Assembly (NCBI GenBank): GCA_024349705.1
Contig: AP026065.1
Location: 1 to 64,000 of the forward strand
Direction of reading: 5' to 3'
DNA: 64,000 bases
Source of the DNA: Buchnera aphidicola (Ceratovacuna japonica)
Lineage (GTDB): Bacteria > Pseudomonadota > Gammaproteobacteria > Enterobacterales > Enterobacteriaceae
Below, in pieces: positions 1 through 14,697 of this stretch; within the stretch, counting starts at the first letter, position 1; the number at the start of each line of letters is the position of its first letter. Below the pieces are notes generated by a model. It was given only the letters and a program-made list of their open reading frames with translations, was not told where the DNA came from and ran no database searches. Both the position numbers and the translations under genes were made by a program.

Positions 1-1881
1 ATGTCCAAACTAATTAATTTTGATGTAATAGTAGTAGGAGGGGGGCATGCAGGCACAGAAGCTTCTATTATTTCAGCAAAAAAAAATATGAAAACTTTAT
101 TATTAACTCAAAATATTAATAAAATTGGTGAACTTTCTTGTAATCCTTCTATAGGAGGTATAGGTAAAAGTCATTTAGTAAAAGAAATAGATGCATTAGG
201 AGGTATTATGGCAAGAATAGCTGATAGATCTTGCATACAGTTTAGATATTTAAATACTAATAAAGGATTTGCAGTAAGATCTACTAGAATGCAAGTAGAC
301 AGATATTTTTATAAAAAATATGTCCATAAATTTTTGTTTAAAGAAAAAAAACTTTCTATAATAGAATGTGAAGTTTCAAATTTAATATTAAAGAAAAATA
401 AAGTAATAGGAGTAGTAACAAAATTAGGTAGTAGATTTTATTCTAAATCTGTAGTCTTAACTACAGGGACTTTTTTAAATGGAAAGATTTATATAGGAAA
501 AAAATATTTTTTTGGTGGAAGATTTAATGATTTTTCTTCTATAAGTTTATCTTCAAATTTAAGAAAGTTTCCTTTTAGATTTGGAAGATTAAAAACTGGA
601 ACTCCTCCGAGATTAGATTCTAGAACTATAAATTTTAATAAATTAGAAAAACAAAAAAGTCATGTAATTAGATCAAATTTTTCTTTTTTAAATGAAAAAA
701 ATAAAAAGTTGCCTCATGTTCCTTGTTATATAACATATACTAATAAATTAACTTTCGACATAATAAATAAAAATATTAAAAAGAGTGCAATGTATTCTGG
801 TATAATAAAGAGTGTAGGTCCAAGATATTGTCCATCAATTGAAGATAAAATAGTTAGGTTTCCAGATAGAAAGAAACATCAGATATTTTTAGAACCTGAA
901 GGAATAAATAGCTTTTATATTTATCCGAACGGTATTTCTACTAGTTTTCCTAAAGATGTTCAGAAAAAAATTTTATCTACTATAAAAGGGTTAGAAAATT
1001 CTAAGATATTAAATTTTGGATATGCTGTAGAATATGATTTTTTTGATCCTAGAGATTTAAAAAAAACTTTAGAAAGTATTTATATAGATGGATTATTTTT
1101 AGCAGGCCAGATTAATGGAACTACAGGATATGAGGAGGCTGCTGCTCAAGGATTACTGGCTGGAATTAATGCATCTTTATATAGCTCTAATAGTCCTGGA
1201 TGGTTTCCAAAAAGAGATTTATCTTATTTAGGTGTTTTAGTAGATGACTTATGTATTAAAGGCGTAAGTGAACCATATAGAATGTTTACGTCTAGATCTG
1301 AAAATCGTCTTTTTTTAAGAGAAGATAATGCAGACATAAGATTAACGAAAGTAGGAAAAATGTTAGGAACTATAAGTAATTCTAGATGGAAAAGATATTG
1401 TGAAAAAAAAAATAACATAAAAAAAGAAATTAATAATTTAAAAAAATATAAATTATTTGCAGGTTCTTTAGATGGCGCAATATTAAAAAAAAAATTTGGA
1501 ATTTTTTTAAAGGGAGCTTGTTCTTGTTATGAAATTCTTAAAAGACCTAATTTTGATATTGAAAATTTTAATTTTTTAAAAAATTTTAAATTTAAGTCTA
1601 ATGATATTGAATCTATTAAGCAAGTAGAGATAATATCTAAATATGAAGGTTACATAAAAAGACAAAATAAAGAAATTGAAAAGGTTAGTTTTTATGAAGA
1701 TATTGCATTGCCTTTAAAATTTGATTATTCTAAAATAATTGGTTTATCTAAAGAAGTAATTTACATATTAAATAAATATAAACCATGTTCTATCGGCCAG
1801 GCAACTAGAATTCAAGGAATTACACCAGCAGCAATATCTATTTTATTAATTAATATAAAAAAAAAGTTTATTAAATATTAA
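1..1881 (+). CDS. mnmG: tRNA uridine-5-carboxymethylaminomethyl modification enzyme MnmG (GidA)
   Basis: FAD-dependent subunit of the MnmE-MnmG complex, which modifies the wobble U34 of several tRNAs in the cytosol. The 626-residue length is close to the E. coli protein (about 629). Visible: the dinucleotide-binding GGGHAGTE motif at residues 13-20, [11 protein letters not shown] near 46-56, [10 protein letters not shown] near 200, the RYCPSIEDK segment with the family's catalytic cysteine near 277, [16 protein letters not shown] near 370, and a C-terminal IGQATRIQG tail for MnmE contact. The partner gene mnmE lies at 14698-16065. The window opens exactly at the ATG, so the upstream signals are not visible. 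Placing mnmG next to the atp operon is standard for enterobacteria and Buchnera. Confidence 0.97.
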   Translation: MSKLINFDVIVVGGGHAGTEASIISAKKNMKTLLLTQNINKIGELSCNPSIGGIGKSHLVKEIDALGGIMARIADRSCIQFRYLNTNKGFAVRSTRMQVDRYFYKKYVHKFLFKEKKLSIIECEVSNLILKKNKVIGVVTKLGSRFYSKSVVLTTGTFLNGKIYIGKKYFFGGRFNDFSSISLSSNLRKFPFRFGRLKTGTPPRLDSRTINFNKLEKQKSHVIRSNFSFLNEKNKKLPHVPCYITYTNKLTFDIINKNIKKSAMYSGIIKSVGPRYCPSIEDKIVRFPDRKKHQIFLEPEGINSFYIYPNGISTSFPKDVQKKILSTIKGLENSKILNFGYAVEYDFFDPRDLKKTLESIYIDGLFLAGQINGTTGYEEAAAQGLLAGINASLYSSNSPGWFPKRDLSYLGVLVDDLCIKGVSEPYRMFTSRSENRLFLREDNADIRLTKVGKMLGTISNSRWKRYCEKKNNIKKEINNLKKYKLFAGSLDGAILKKKFGIFLKGACSCYEILKRPNFDIENFNFLKNFKFKSNDIESIKQVEIISKYEGYIKRQNKEIEKVSFYEDIALPLKFDYSKIIGLSKEVIYILNKYKPCSIGQATRIQGITPAAISILLINIKKKFIKY

Positions 1882-1975
1882 TTTTTATGATAGATTTTTT
1901 ATAATGTTTTTGTTTTTTTAAAAAATATGTTAATAAATTAAATTTATATAACATAAGAAAATTATATATTTTTAA

Positions 1976-3076
<1,101 letters not shown>

Positions 3077-3157
3077 ATTTTTTTTGTTTTTTACAAATTA
3101 TTAAAACACATTTTATTTTTTTTGTATTTTAAAAAACATTATTATGGAAAAAAATAG

Positions 3158-3628
3158 ATGAATATTAATGCAACTATTTTAGGTCAAATTATATCTTTTT
3201 TTTTATTTGTATTTTTTTGTTCTAGATATATTTGGCCTAATATAATACAAGCCATGAGAGATAGACAAAAAGAAGTTTCTTTATCTTTTAAAATTGCAGA
3301 AAATATGAAATTAGAATCTATTAAGATAAAGAAAGAAGCTATAGAAAAAATTAATTTAGCTAAAAAGGAAGCTAAAGAAATAATTAAAAATGCAAAATAT
3401 GATAGAAATTTAATTTTGGAAGCAGCAATTTTAAACGCAGAACAGAAAAGAAATAAGATAATATATGAAGGAACTAAAAGGTTAAAATTAAAAAAAAATA
3501 TTATATTAAAAGATTTGAAAACAAAAACTTGTGATTTATCTATTTTTGCAGCTAAAAAAATATTAAGAGAATATTTAAAAAGAAAAAATATAAATAAAGT
3601 TTTTGATAAATCAAATTTTGATGTTTAA
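3158..3628 (+). CDS. atpF: F1Fo ATP synthase subunit b
   Basis: Peripheral stalk subunit, 156 residues, the same length as in E. coli. The first about 25 residues (MNINATILGQ followed by a hydrophobic run) form the membrane anchor. The rest is a highly charged, Lys-rich helix expected to pair as a coiled-coil dimer that holds subunit delta and F1. Its position between atpE and atpH is canonical. The early motif WPNIIQAMRDRQKE is conserved. Confidence 0.94.
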   Translation: MNINATILGQIISFFLFVFFCSRYIWPNIIQAMRDRQKEVSLSFKIAENMKLESIKIKKEAIEKINLAKKEAKEIIKNAKYDRNLILEAAILNAEQKRNKIIYEGTKRLKLKKNIILKDLKTKTCDLSIFAAKKILREYLKRKNINKVFDKSNFDV

Positions 3629-3655
3629 TAATTTTATAGGAATATAATATAAATT

Positions 3656-4192
3656 ATGATTTTAAAAACATTATCTAGACCATATGCAAAAGCAGCATTT
3701 AATTTTTCTAAAAAGAATTTTGTTATTTATAAGTGGTACAATATGTTAAAATTTACTAGTAAATTGTATTCTAATAATAGTATAAAAAATCTTTTTAGTT
3801 CTGTATTCGAAAAGAAAAAATTTGAAAAATTTTTTATAAAAATTTGTAAATATGATGTAGATTTAAATTTTAATAATTTTATAAAAATATTAGTTGAGGA
3901 TAATAAACTTTATTTATTGAAAAATATTAAAAATATGTTTTATTATTATTGGAAAATAAGAAACAAAGTTATTAATGTTACCATATATTCTAAAGAAAAA
4001 CTTTCTAATATTTTTATTAAAGATATACGTAATTTAATAGAAAAAAAATTTTTAAAAAAAATATTTTTAGAAAATGTTTTAGATAAATCTATAATTTATG
4101 GATTTATAATAAAAATAAATGACAAAATATTTGATAATAGTTTTAATAATTATTTGTATAAATTACGAAAATATATATTAGATATATTTTAG
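3656..4192 (+). CDS. atpH: F1Fo ATP synthase subunit delta
   Basis: Connects the b-dimer stalk to the top of F1. At 178 residues it matches the family length. The N-terminal SRPYAKAAFNF motif is the delta/OSCP signature; the middle of the protein has diverged strongly and is Lys/Asn/Phe rich. Its TAG stop is part of the TAGAGGT that serves as Shine-Dalgarno for atpA, so translation of the two genes is probably coupled. Confidence 0.92.
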   Translation: MILKTLSRPYAKAAFNFSKKNFVIYKWYNMLKFTSKLYSNNSIKNLFSSVFEKKKFEKFFIKICKYDVDLNFNNFIKILVEDNKLYLLKNIKNMFYYYWKIRNKVINVTIYSKEKLSNIFIKDIRNLIEKKFLKKIFLENVLDKSIIYGFIIKINDKIFDNSFNNYLYKLRKYILDIF

Positions 4193-4204
4193 AGGTACAA
4201 AAAT

Positions 4205-5746
4205 ATGGATTTTAATTCAAAATCTATAAGTAATATTATAGAAGAAAGAATTTCTAAATTTAAAATTTTTAGTGAAAGTTATAGTAAAGGCAAAATAATT
4301 TCTGTAGCTGATGGAATTGTAAAAATAGTTGGTATATCTGATGTTATGTTAGGAGAAGTTTTGCTACTAGAAAGCGGAAATAAAGCTATTGCATTAAATT
4401 TAGAGAGAGACTGTGTAGGAGCGGTTGTATTAGGATCATATAAAAATTTGCATGAAGGAATGACAGTAAAATGCACAGGAAAATTTTTTGAAATACCAGT
4501 AGGTAATGGATTACTAGGAAGAATATTAAATAGTTTAGGTGAGCCTATAGATGGCAAGGGAAAATTAGATTTTGCTAAATACTCTTCAGTAGAATCTGAA
4601 GCTCCTGATGTTATATCTCGTTCTCCAGTAAACGATCCTATACATACTGGATGTAAAGCAATAGATTCTATGATACCTGTTGGCAAGGGGCAAAGAGAAC
4701 TTATAATAGGTGATAGACAAACAGGAAAAACTACTATAGCTATAGATATTATTATAAATCAAAAAGAAACTGGAGTAAAATGTATATATGTATCTATAGG
4801 GCAAAAAATTTCTACTATTTTAAATATAGTTAAAGTACTAGAAGAGAATAATGTTTTAGAAAATACTATTATAGTAGTAGCTTCATCTTCTGATTCTGCT
4901 TCTCTTCAATATTTATCTCCTTACTCTGGTTGTACTATGGGGGAATTTTTTAGAGATAAAGGTGAAGATGCTTTAATAATATATGATGATTTGTCTAAAC
5001 ACGCAATAGCATATAGACAAATGTCTTTGTTATTGAAAAGACCTCCTGGAAGAGAAGCATTTCCTGGAGACATTTTTTATTTGCACGCGAAGTTGTTAGA
5101 AAGGTCTTCTAAAGTAAGTAAAGAATATGTTTTTAATAAAACTGAAGGAATAGTAAAGAATAATACTGGATCTTTAACTGCTTTTCCGATCATAGAAACT
5201 CAAGAAGGAGATGTTTCTTCATTCATACCAACAAACGTAATTTCTATAACAGATGGTCAGATTTTCTTAGAATCTAATTTGTTTAATTCTGGAATAATTC
5301 CAGCAATAAATCCAGGAATTTCTGTTTCTAGAGTTGGAGGCTCAGCTCAAACTAATATTATGAAAAAATTTTCTACAAAGATAAGAACTTCTTTAGCTCA
5401 ATATAGAGAGTTATCTGTTTTTTCTAAATTTTCTTCTGATTTAGACGATATTACAAAAAATAATCTTTTACATGGAGAAAAATTAATTGAACTTTTTAAA
5501 CAGTCAAAACATAAGCCTTTAAGTATAGCAGAACAATCTTTATTGTTGTTTTGTTCAGAAAATGGATTTTTAAACAATATTCCTTTAAAAAAAATTAATG
5601 TATATGAAGAATTATTGTTAGAATTTTTTAACACAAATTTTTTTAGTTTAGTAAATGAAATTAATTCATGTGGTTTATACAATAGCTTTATAAAAAATCA
5701 GTTTTTTAAAATAATAAAAAGTTTTAATTCAACAAATTTTTTTTGA
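4205..5746 (+). CDS. atpA: F1Fo ATP synthase subunit alpha
   Basis: Non-catalytic nucleotide-binding subunit of F1, 513 residues, equal to E. coli. The Walker A motif GDRQTGKT is at about 169-176, and the Walker B region ends [11 protein letters not shown]. The PGREAFPGD and SRVGGSAQT motifs and the N-terminal beta-barrel are all present. The Shine-Dalgarno AGAGGT overlaps the atpH stop. The gene sits in the usual order between atpH and atpG. Confidence 0.97.
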   Translation: MDFNSKSISNIIEERISKFKIFSESYSKGKIISVADGIVKIVGISDVMLGEVLLLESGNKAIALNLERDCVGAVVLGSYKNLHEGMTVKCTGKFFEIPVGNGLLGRILNSLGEPIDGKGKLDFAKYSSVESEAPDVISRSPVNDPIHTGCKAIDSMIPVGKGQRELIIGDRQTGKTTIAIDIIINQKETGVKCIYVSIGQKISTILNIVKVLEENNVLENTIIVVASSSDSASLQYLSPYSGCTMGEFFRDKGEDALIIYDDLSKHAIAYRQMSLLLKRPPGREAFPGDIFYLHAKLLERSSKVSKEYVFNKTEGIVKNNTGSLTAFPIIETQEGDVSSFIPTNVISITDGQIFLESNLFNSGIIPAINPGISVSRVGGSAQTNIMKKFSTKIRTSLAQYRELSVFSKFSSDLDDITKNNLLHGEKLIELFKQSKHKPLSIAEQSLLLFCSENGFLNNIPLKKINVYEELLLEFFNTNFFSLVNEINSCGLYNSFIKNQFFKIIKSFNSTNFF

Positions 5747-5764
5747 AATTTTTAGGAAAATTTT

Positions 5765-6634
5765 ATGTTGTCTTCAAAAACAATACGAAACAAAATTTTT
5801 AGTACTAAAAACACTAATAAAATAACTAGAACAATGGAAATGATATCTATATCTAAAATGAAAAAGATAAAAAAAAAAATTAGTAATAGCATTCCATATC
5901 AAATTTATTCAAAAAATATTATAAATAATTTGATGTCTAGTTCTTTAGAGTTTAAACATTTATATTTAACAAATAATAAAAAAATTAATAAAATTTGTAT
6001 AATAATTATTTCTACAGACAAAGGATTGTGTGGAAGTTTAAATACTAATTTATTTAGAAAAATATTAATTGAAATAAAAAAATATAAAGACAGTTTTATA
6101 AATCTAATTGTTATGGGAAAAAAGGGGATAAATTTTTTTAAGAATTATTATAGTAATTTTATTATAGATAGTTTTAATTTTTCTAAGTTTTCATTTTTTG
6201 ATAGCTCTTTAAAAATTTTAAAAACTGTTAAATATTTATATGAAAACAAAAAAATACAAAAAGTTTTTTTAGCGAGTAATAAGTCAAAAAATTCTGTAAT
6301 TTTTAAACCTAAAATATTTCAATTATTACCTATTAATAATGAATTTGAAAATAAAAATTTTGATAGAAAATTTTTGTGGAGTTATATATATGAGCCTTAT
6401 AACACTGTTTCGTTAAGTATTCTATTTAAAAAGTATTTAGAATCTACTATATATTGTAGAATATTAGAAAACTTATATTGTGAACATGCTTCTAGATTTT
6501 TTTCTATGAAACATGCATCTGAGAATAGTGAAAATATAATAAAAAATTTAAAACTAACATATAATAAATGTCGTCAATCTAACGTTACTAAAGAACTTAT
6601 AGAAATTGTATCTGGTTGTTCATCAATTTTATAA
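5765..6634 (+). CDS. atpG: F1Fo ATP synthase subunit gamma
   Basis: Central rotor shaft of F1, 289 residues. The N-terminal helix retains KIFSTKNTNKITRTMEMIS and the C-terminal helix ends with SRFFSMKHASENSENIIKNL and ITKELIEIVSG-like sequence (here VTKELIEIVSGCSSIL), the two coiled-coil halves that enter the alpha3-beta3 ring. The middle Rossmann-like domain has drifted but keeps STDKGLCGSLN. Order and spacing are those of a standard atp operon. Confidence 0.95.
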   Translation: MLSSKTIRNKIFSTKNTNKITRTMEMISISKMKKIKKKISNSIPYQIYSKNIINNLMSSSLEFKHLYLTNNKKINKICIIIISTDKGLCGSLNTNLFRKILIEIKKYKDSFINLIVMGKKGINFFKNYYSNFIIDSFNFSKFSFFDSSLKILKTVKYLYENKKIQKVFLASNKSKNSVIFKPKIFQLLPINNEFENKNFDRKFLWSYIYEPYNTVSLSILFKKYLESTIYCRILENLYCEHASRFFSMKHASENSENIIKNLKLTYNKCRQSNVTKELIEIVSGCSSIL

Positions 6635-6669
6635 GTATTATTTAAAAATATTTATAAAGGTTTTAATAA

Positions 6670-8073
<1,404 letters not shown>

Positions 8074-8096
8074 TATTAGCTTTTAACTATTTTTTT

Positions 8097-8453
8097 ATGA
8101 GACATTATATGACTTTTTTTCTTAATGTTGTTAGTAGAGCAAAACATATATTTTCTAAAAATGTAATTAAAATTTATGTTACAGGATTAGAAGGCCAACT
8201 TTGCATATATTCAGGGCACTCTCAATTATTAACAGTAATAAAATCAGATCCTTTATACATATTAGATCATACAAAATCAGAAAACTTTTTTTATTTGTCT
8301 GAAGGTATTTTAGAAGTACAACCTAAGTTTGTAACTATATTATCTGATATAGTTATTTCAGTATCTGAAACTAGTTTAGAGGATGTATTAAAAAATAATA
8401 AAAAATATAAAAAAATTATTAGTTCTAATATTTTTTATAAAAATAAGATTTAA
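8097..8453 (+). CDS. atpC: F1Fo ATP synthase subunit epsilon, C-terminally shortened
   Basis: Rotor foot and regulatory subunit. The N-terminal beta-sandwich is recognisable (LNVVSRAKHIFS, VTGLEGQLCIYSGHSQLL, EGILEVQPKFVTILSD). The protein has 118 residues against about 139 in E. coli, so most of the C-terminal two-helix domain, which inhibits ATP hydrolysis in free-living bacteria, is missing or reduced to a Lys/Asn tail. An alternative start at 8109 (MTFFLNVVS) has a GAG seven bases upstream and is as likely as the one given. A terminator hairpin follows at 8572-8598. Confidence 0.92.
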   Translation: MRHYMTFFLNVVSRAKHIFSKNVIKIYVTGLEGQLCIYSGHSQLLTVIKSDPLYILDHTKSENFFYLSEGILEVQPKFVTILSDIVISVSETSLEDVLKNNKKYKKIISSNIFYKNKI

Positions 8454-8571
8454 ATATTTAAAAATTTTTATTAAATTAAAAAAATATTTTTTTTTATATG
8501 TTTAAAAAAATAAACTATATAAAATATAAAAAACTTAAAATATTAAAAGTTTAGTTTTTTAATTATATTTA

Positions 8572-8598
8572 GCGGCGGGTGTTTTAAATTCCTGCCGC
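8572..8598. terminator. Bidirectional terminator between atpC and gyrB
   Basis: An 8-bp G+C-rich stem, GCGGCGGG paired with CCTGCCGC (one G-U wobble), with an 11-nt loop, stands out in nearly pure A/T DNA between the convergent genes atpC (+) and gyrB (-). T-rich sequence follows on the plus side. It is inferred to end the atp operon and possibly gyrB. Confidence 0.75.
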
Positions 8599-8614
8599 AA
8601 ATTTTTATATTTTT

Positions 8615-11071
<2,457 letters not shown>

Positions 11072-11078
11072 TTAGTTT

Positions 11079-12185
11079 TTAAAATATTAAAGGCATTATC
11101 ATATAAATATTTGACATATTATTTTTTTCTTGTATTTGTATTGTAGAAATATTTTTGTTCAATAGTAGACATATTGTTTCACTAAAAATATTTTGTAATA
11201 TACTTAGTAAATACTTTATGTTTAAATTAAATTTTATAATACTATTATTATTTATTTTTATTAATATTTTTTCTTCTGCTGTTTCATTTTCTTCATTTTG
11301 AGAACTTATTTTCATAATATTTTTTTTTATATAAAATCTAGCCCCGTAGAAAGATGAATCTGATAATATAAAAATTCTATTTAAAGTTTTTTTAAACATT
11401 TTTAATTTTATTTCTATTTTTATTTCTGGGTTTTTTATTATTAAATTTTTATAATTAGGAAATGTTCCATCTATTAATTTAGTAGTAAATGATATTTTTT
11501 TTGTTTTTAGTATTAAATTATAGTTATTTATTAAAATTTTTATTTTTTCATCTTTTTCATTTAGTAATTTTAATAATGTTAATATTCCAGTTTTAGATAT
11601 TATTATGGAATTATTTATAAAATTTTGATTTTTTAAAAATATCGTAGATATTGCTATTTTATATCCATCTGTTGCAGCTGATTGTATAGTGTTTTTATTT
11701 AATATAACAAATAATCCGTTTAAATAATATCTAGCATCATTTTTTGCCATGCAAAAATATGAATTTTTTATTATTTTTTTAAGATATTTTTTCTTAATAA
11801 TAAATTTATAATGTTTTTTTAATGAACTAAATTTTGGATATTCTGAAGCTGATAATGTAGATAATTTAAATTTAATTTTTTTTATTTTTATTATCATAAA
11901 ATTATTTTTCATATATATTAAAATGTCTATATTTTTTGAAAAGCTTTTACATATGTTTAAAAGTTTTTTTCCGGATACTGTTATTTTCCCAGAAGAAAAT
12001 TCATGTTTTACATGCGTTTTTGTTATTAACTCTGTCTCTAAATTACTAGATATTAAAGATATTTTTTTTTTTTTTAGTTTTATTAAGACATTTTCTAAAA
12101 TTGGATTATTATTATTTCTTACTAATATTAAATTTGATTTTTTTAATATTTTTAATAATTTTTTTTGTTTTATTATAAATTTCAT
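11079..12185 (-). CDS. dnaN: DNA polymerase III sliding clamp (beta subunit)
   Basis: Processivity clamp, 368 residues against 366 in E. coli. Recognised by length, three-fold repeated architecture and motifs such as NPILENVLI near residue 27, YYLNGLFV and AATDGYKIA in the middle, DGTFPNYKNLI, and the C-terminal IYMIMPLIF, which ends like the family's MPMRL-type tail. The sequence is heavily Lys/Ile/Asn-biased but uninterrupted. It is the first gene of a dnaN-gyrB unit; the usual upstream gene dnaA is missing, so dnaN must use a promoter in the 219-nt divergent region shared with rpmH. Confidence 0.95.
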   Translation of the reverse strand: MKFIIKQKKLLKILKKSNLILVRNNNNPILENVLIKLKKKKISLISSNLETELITKTHVKHEFSSGKITVSGKKLLNICKSFSKNIDILIYMKNNFMIIKIKKIKFKLSTLSASEYPKFSSLKKHYKFIIKKKYLKKIIKNSYFCMAKNDARYYLNGLFVILNKNTIQSAATDGYKIAISTIFLKNQNFINNSIIISKTGILTLLKLLNEKDEKIKILINNYNLILKTKKISFTTKLIDGTFPNYKNLIIKNPEIKIEIKLKMFKKTLNRIFILSDSSFYGARFYIKKNIMKISSQNEENETAEEKILIKINNNSIIKFNLNIKYLLSILQNIFSETICLLLNKNISTIQIQEKNNMSNIYMIMPLIF

Positions 12186-12404
12186 AATGTTTTTTATAAA
12201 AAATAAATTTTAAATATATAAATATAATTATTAATATATATTTTTTATTATTAATATAATATTTCATTTTTTTATAAACATATTATATTTTTATAAAATA
12301 TATTTTTAAAACAAACAAACATATTTTTTTTAAATGAAAATTTTTAATATTTAAAAATTGAGTTATAATATTTAAAAATATTTGTTTTTGGAGTATTACG
12401 TTAT
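12186..12404. other. dnaN-rpmH divergent intergenic region; dnaA absent
   Basis: These 219 nt separate dnaN (-) from rpmH (+). In E. coli, and as I recall in well-studied Buchnera strains, dnaA lies here. No reading frame with DnaA motifs (Walker A, DNA-binding domain IV) can be seen, and the interval is far too short for a gene of about 450 codons. It is nearly pure A/T and must hold both promoters; a TATAAT at 12364-12369 is a candidate -10 for rpmH. I saw no TTATCCACA-type DnaA box. Confidence 0.75.
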
Positions 12405-12548
12405 ATGAAAAGAACTTATCAACCATCAATATTGAAAAGAAATAGATCTCATGGATTTAGATATAGAATGTCTACTAAAAATGGAAGGCATATTTTAAGT
12501 AGAAGAAGATTAAAATCTAGATATAAATTAACGGTTTCTTCAAAATAA
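12405..12548 (+). CDS. rpmH: 50S ribosomal protein L34
   Basis: A 47-residue basic ribosomal protein beginning [19 protein letters not shown] and containing [14 protein letters not shown], an unmistakable L34 sequence of about normal length. A GGAG element 10 nt upstream (TTTTGGAGTATTACG) supports the ATG at 12405. It is the first gene of the rpmH-rnpA-yidC-mnmE cluster, and its stop lies 10 nt before the rnpA start. Confidence 0.95.
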   Translation: MKRTYQPSILKRNRSHGFRYRMSTKNGRHILSRRRLKSRYKLTVSSK

Positions 12549-12558
12549 AACTTATAAA

Positions 12559-12912
12559 ATGTATAAACAATTTTCTTTTAAAAAAAAATATAGATTGTTA
12601 AAAAACAATCATTTTAATTTTGTATTTAAAAAATCTTATAAAGTTTTTAATAAAGAGTTTTTGATTTTAAGCAGAGAAAATTATTGCAAACATCCTAGAT
12701 TAGGGATAAGAATATCTACTAAATTTATAAAATTTTCTTATAATAGAAATATAATAAAGAGGATAATAAGAGAAAGTTTTAGAAAAAATATAAAAAAATT
12801 ATTTTTTATGGATTTTATTGTTATTATAAAGAAAAATATTTCTAAAGAAAAAAATTTTTGTTTATTTAAATCTTTATATAATCTATGGGAAAGATATTTT
12901 AATTCTATTTAA
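12559..12912 (+). CDS. rnpA: Ribonuclease P protein component
   Basis: Protein cofactor of RNase P, which removes 5' leaders from tRNA precursors together with the rnpB RNA (not in this window). It has 117 residues, near the family's typical 115-120. The RNase P protein signature is present as YNRNIIKRIIRESFR, and the N-terminus LLKNNHFNFVFKKSYK corresponds to the family's substrate-binding cleft. Immediate coupling to rpmH is the conserved arrangement. Confidence 0.93.
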   Translation: MYKQFSFKKKYRLLKNNHFNFVFKKSYKVFNKEFLILSRENYCKHPRLGIRISTKFIKFSYNRNIIKRIIRESFRKNIKKLFFMDFIVIIKKNISKEKNFCLFKSLYNLWERYFNSI

Positions 12913-13055
12913 GTATTATAAATGTTAGTTATAATAATATTTTATATTAATATTTTATAAAGTTTTTAACAATTTTTTATAATTGTATAAAAGTTACATT
13001 TATTTTTTAAAAAACAAATTAATATTAAATAAAATATTAAAAAGAGAGAATAAAA

Positions 13056-14642
13056 ATGTATTGGATTAAAAATATATTTATATTAATTTTTTTATTTATA
13101 TTAGGATTTTGTGTATATAAATTTAATAATATAAATTTTTTTCATAATTCTTTTAATAAAGAAAAATTTAATAATATAAATTTAGAAAAAAGTTCTAATA
13201 CTTTTAAAAATAAAAATATAATATTCATTGAAACTGATACTTTAAAAATATTAATAGATAAAAGTACAGGAAATATAGTTGAAGCTAGTTTATTAAAATA
13301 TAATAAAAACGTATACAATTCAGATCCATTGTGTTTGTTAAAATCAAAAAATAATTTTATATATCAAGCAAATAGCGGAATATTAGGATTAGAAAAGTAT
13401 AATTTTCATTATGATAATTTTTACAATAAAAAAAATATATTTGTATTGTCTAAAAATGATAATAATTTATTAGTAAAAATGAAATGGAATTCTGATAACA
13501 ATGTAGTATCATATATAAAAACTTTTATTTTTGAAAAAGGAAAACATTTTATAAAAATAAAGTATGATATAATTAATCGTTCTGGAAAAAGTATAGATGT
13601 TTCTGTATATGGTAATTTAAATCAAAGTATAAATGTTGAAAAAGAAAATAAAAATTATGGTTTTGGAATGAGAACTTTTAGAGGAGCTGCATATTCTAAT
13701 AATAAAGAAAAATATAATAAAATTAATTTTGATAGTATAGAGAAAAAAAGCTATCTTTCAAACTTTTCTAATAATAATAATTGGATAGCAATGGTTCAAC
13801 CATATTTTGTATCAGCATGGATACCTGATAGTTCATTAAAAAACAAAATGTTTTTTGATAAAATAAATTTGAGAGATGTTTCTGTTGGATATATAACAGA
13901 AAAGTTTAAGATTGATTCTTACAATAGTAAAATTTTTTTTTCTAAATTATGGTTAGGTCCTAAAGTAAAAAAAGAAATGCTAGAAGTCTCAGATAGTTTA
14001 CATTTTACAATAGATTATGGATTTTTATGGTTTTTATCTCAACCTCTTTTTCAATTATTATATTATTTACATAGTTTTTTAAAGAATTGGGGTTTATCGA
14101 TAATAGCAATAACTTGTATAATAAAATTTATTATGTATCCAATATCTAAAATTCAATATTCTCAAATTGCTAAAATGAAAGGAATTCAAAGTGAAATAAA
14201 TATTATAAAAGAAAAATACAAAGATAATAAGAACGTAATGAATAAAGAGATAATTAGTTTATATAAAAAAAATAATATTAATCCAATAGGTAGTTTTTTA
14301 CCTTTAATAATACAAATGCCAATATTTTTATCTTTATATTATGTGATTATAGAATCAGTAGAATTGAGACATGCTCCATTTGTATTTTGGATACATGATT
14401 TGTCTGATAAAGATCCTTTTTTTATATTACCAATGTTAATGGGAATTACTACATTTTTATTACAAAGTGATTCTCAAGATGATAACAATGAAAATTTTCA
14501 AAAAAAAATAATTAATATAATGCCAGTATTTTTTACTATATTTTTTTTATGGTTTCCTTCTGGGTTAGTTTTATATTATATAATTAGTAATATATTAACA
14601 ATAATACAACAAAAGATAGTTTATAATGAATTTAAAATATAA
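13056..14642 (+). CDS. yidC: Membrane protein insertase YidC
   Basis: Inserts and folds inner-membrane proteins, including Fo subunits, with or without SecYEG. It has 528 residues. Order: N-terminal membrane anchor (residues 5-22), a large periplasmic beta-domain (about 45-320) with FGMRTFRGAAYS and WIAMVQPYFVSAWIP, then the conserved insertase core from about 345 with NWGLSIIAITCIIKFIMYPIS, QMPIFLSLYYVI and a final pair of helices ending in VYNEFKI. The conserved core arginine seen in other YidC proteins is not confidently assignable by eye. The gene follows rnpA by 143 nt, and no yidD is present. Confidence 0.95.
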   Translation: MYWIKNIFILIFLFILGFCVYKFNNINFFHNSFNKEKFNNINLEKSSNTFKNKNIIFIETDTLKILIDKSTGNIVEASLLKYNKNVYNSDPLCLLKSKNNFIYQANSGILGLEKYNFHYDNFYNKKNIFVLSKNDNNLLVKMKWNSDNNVVSYIKTFIFEKGKHFIKIKYDIINRSGKSIDVSVYGNLNQSINVEKENKNYGFGMRTFRGAAYSNNKEKYNKINFDSIEKKSYLSNFSNNNNWIAMVQPYFVSAWIPDSSLKNKMFFDKINLRDVSVGYITEKFKIDSYNSKIFFSKLWLGPKVKKEMLEVSDSLHFTIDYGFLWFLSQPLFQLLYYLHSFLKNWGLSIIAITCIIKFIMYPISKIQYSQIAKMKGIQSEINIIKEKYKDNKNVMNKEIISLYKKNNINPIGSFLPLIIQMPIFLSLYYVIIESVELRHAPFVFWIHDLSDKDPFFILPMLMGITTFLLQSDSQDDNNENFQKKIINIMPVFFTIFFLWFPSGLVLYYIISNILTIIQQKIVYNEFKI

Positions 14643-14697
14643 AAATATCTTTTTTTACAAATAAAAATGCATTTTTTTTGGAAAAATTTTTAATTAT

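Noticed and set aside
12186..12404. A degraded dnaA pseudogene between dnaN and rpmH
   Set aside because: I could not recognise any DnaA segment in the six frames; the spacer is near-pure A/T and too short to hold more than a small remnant.
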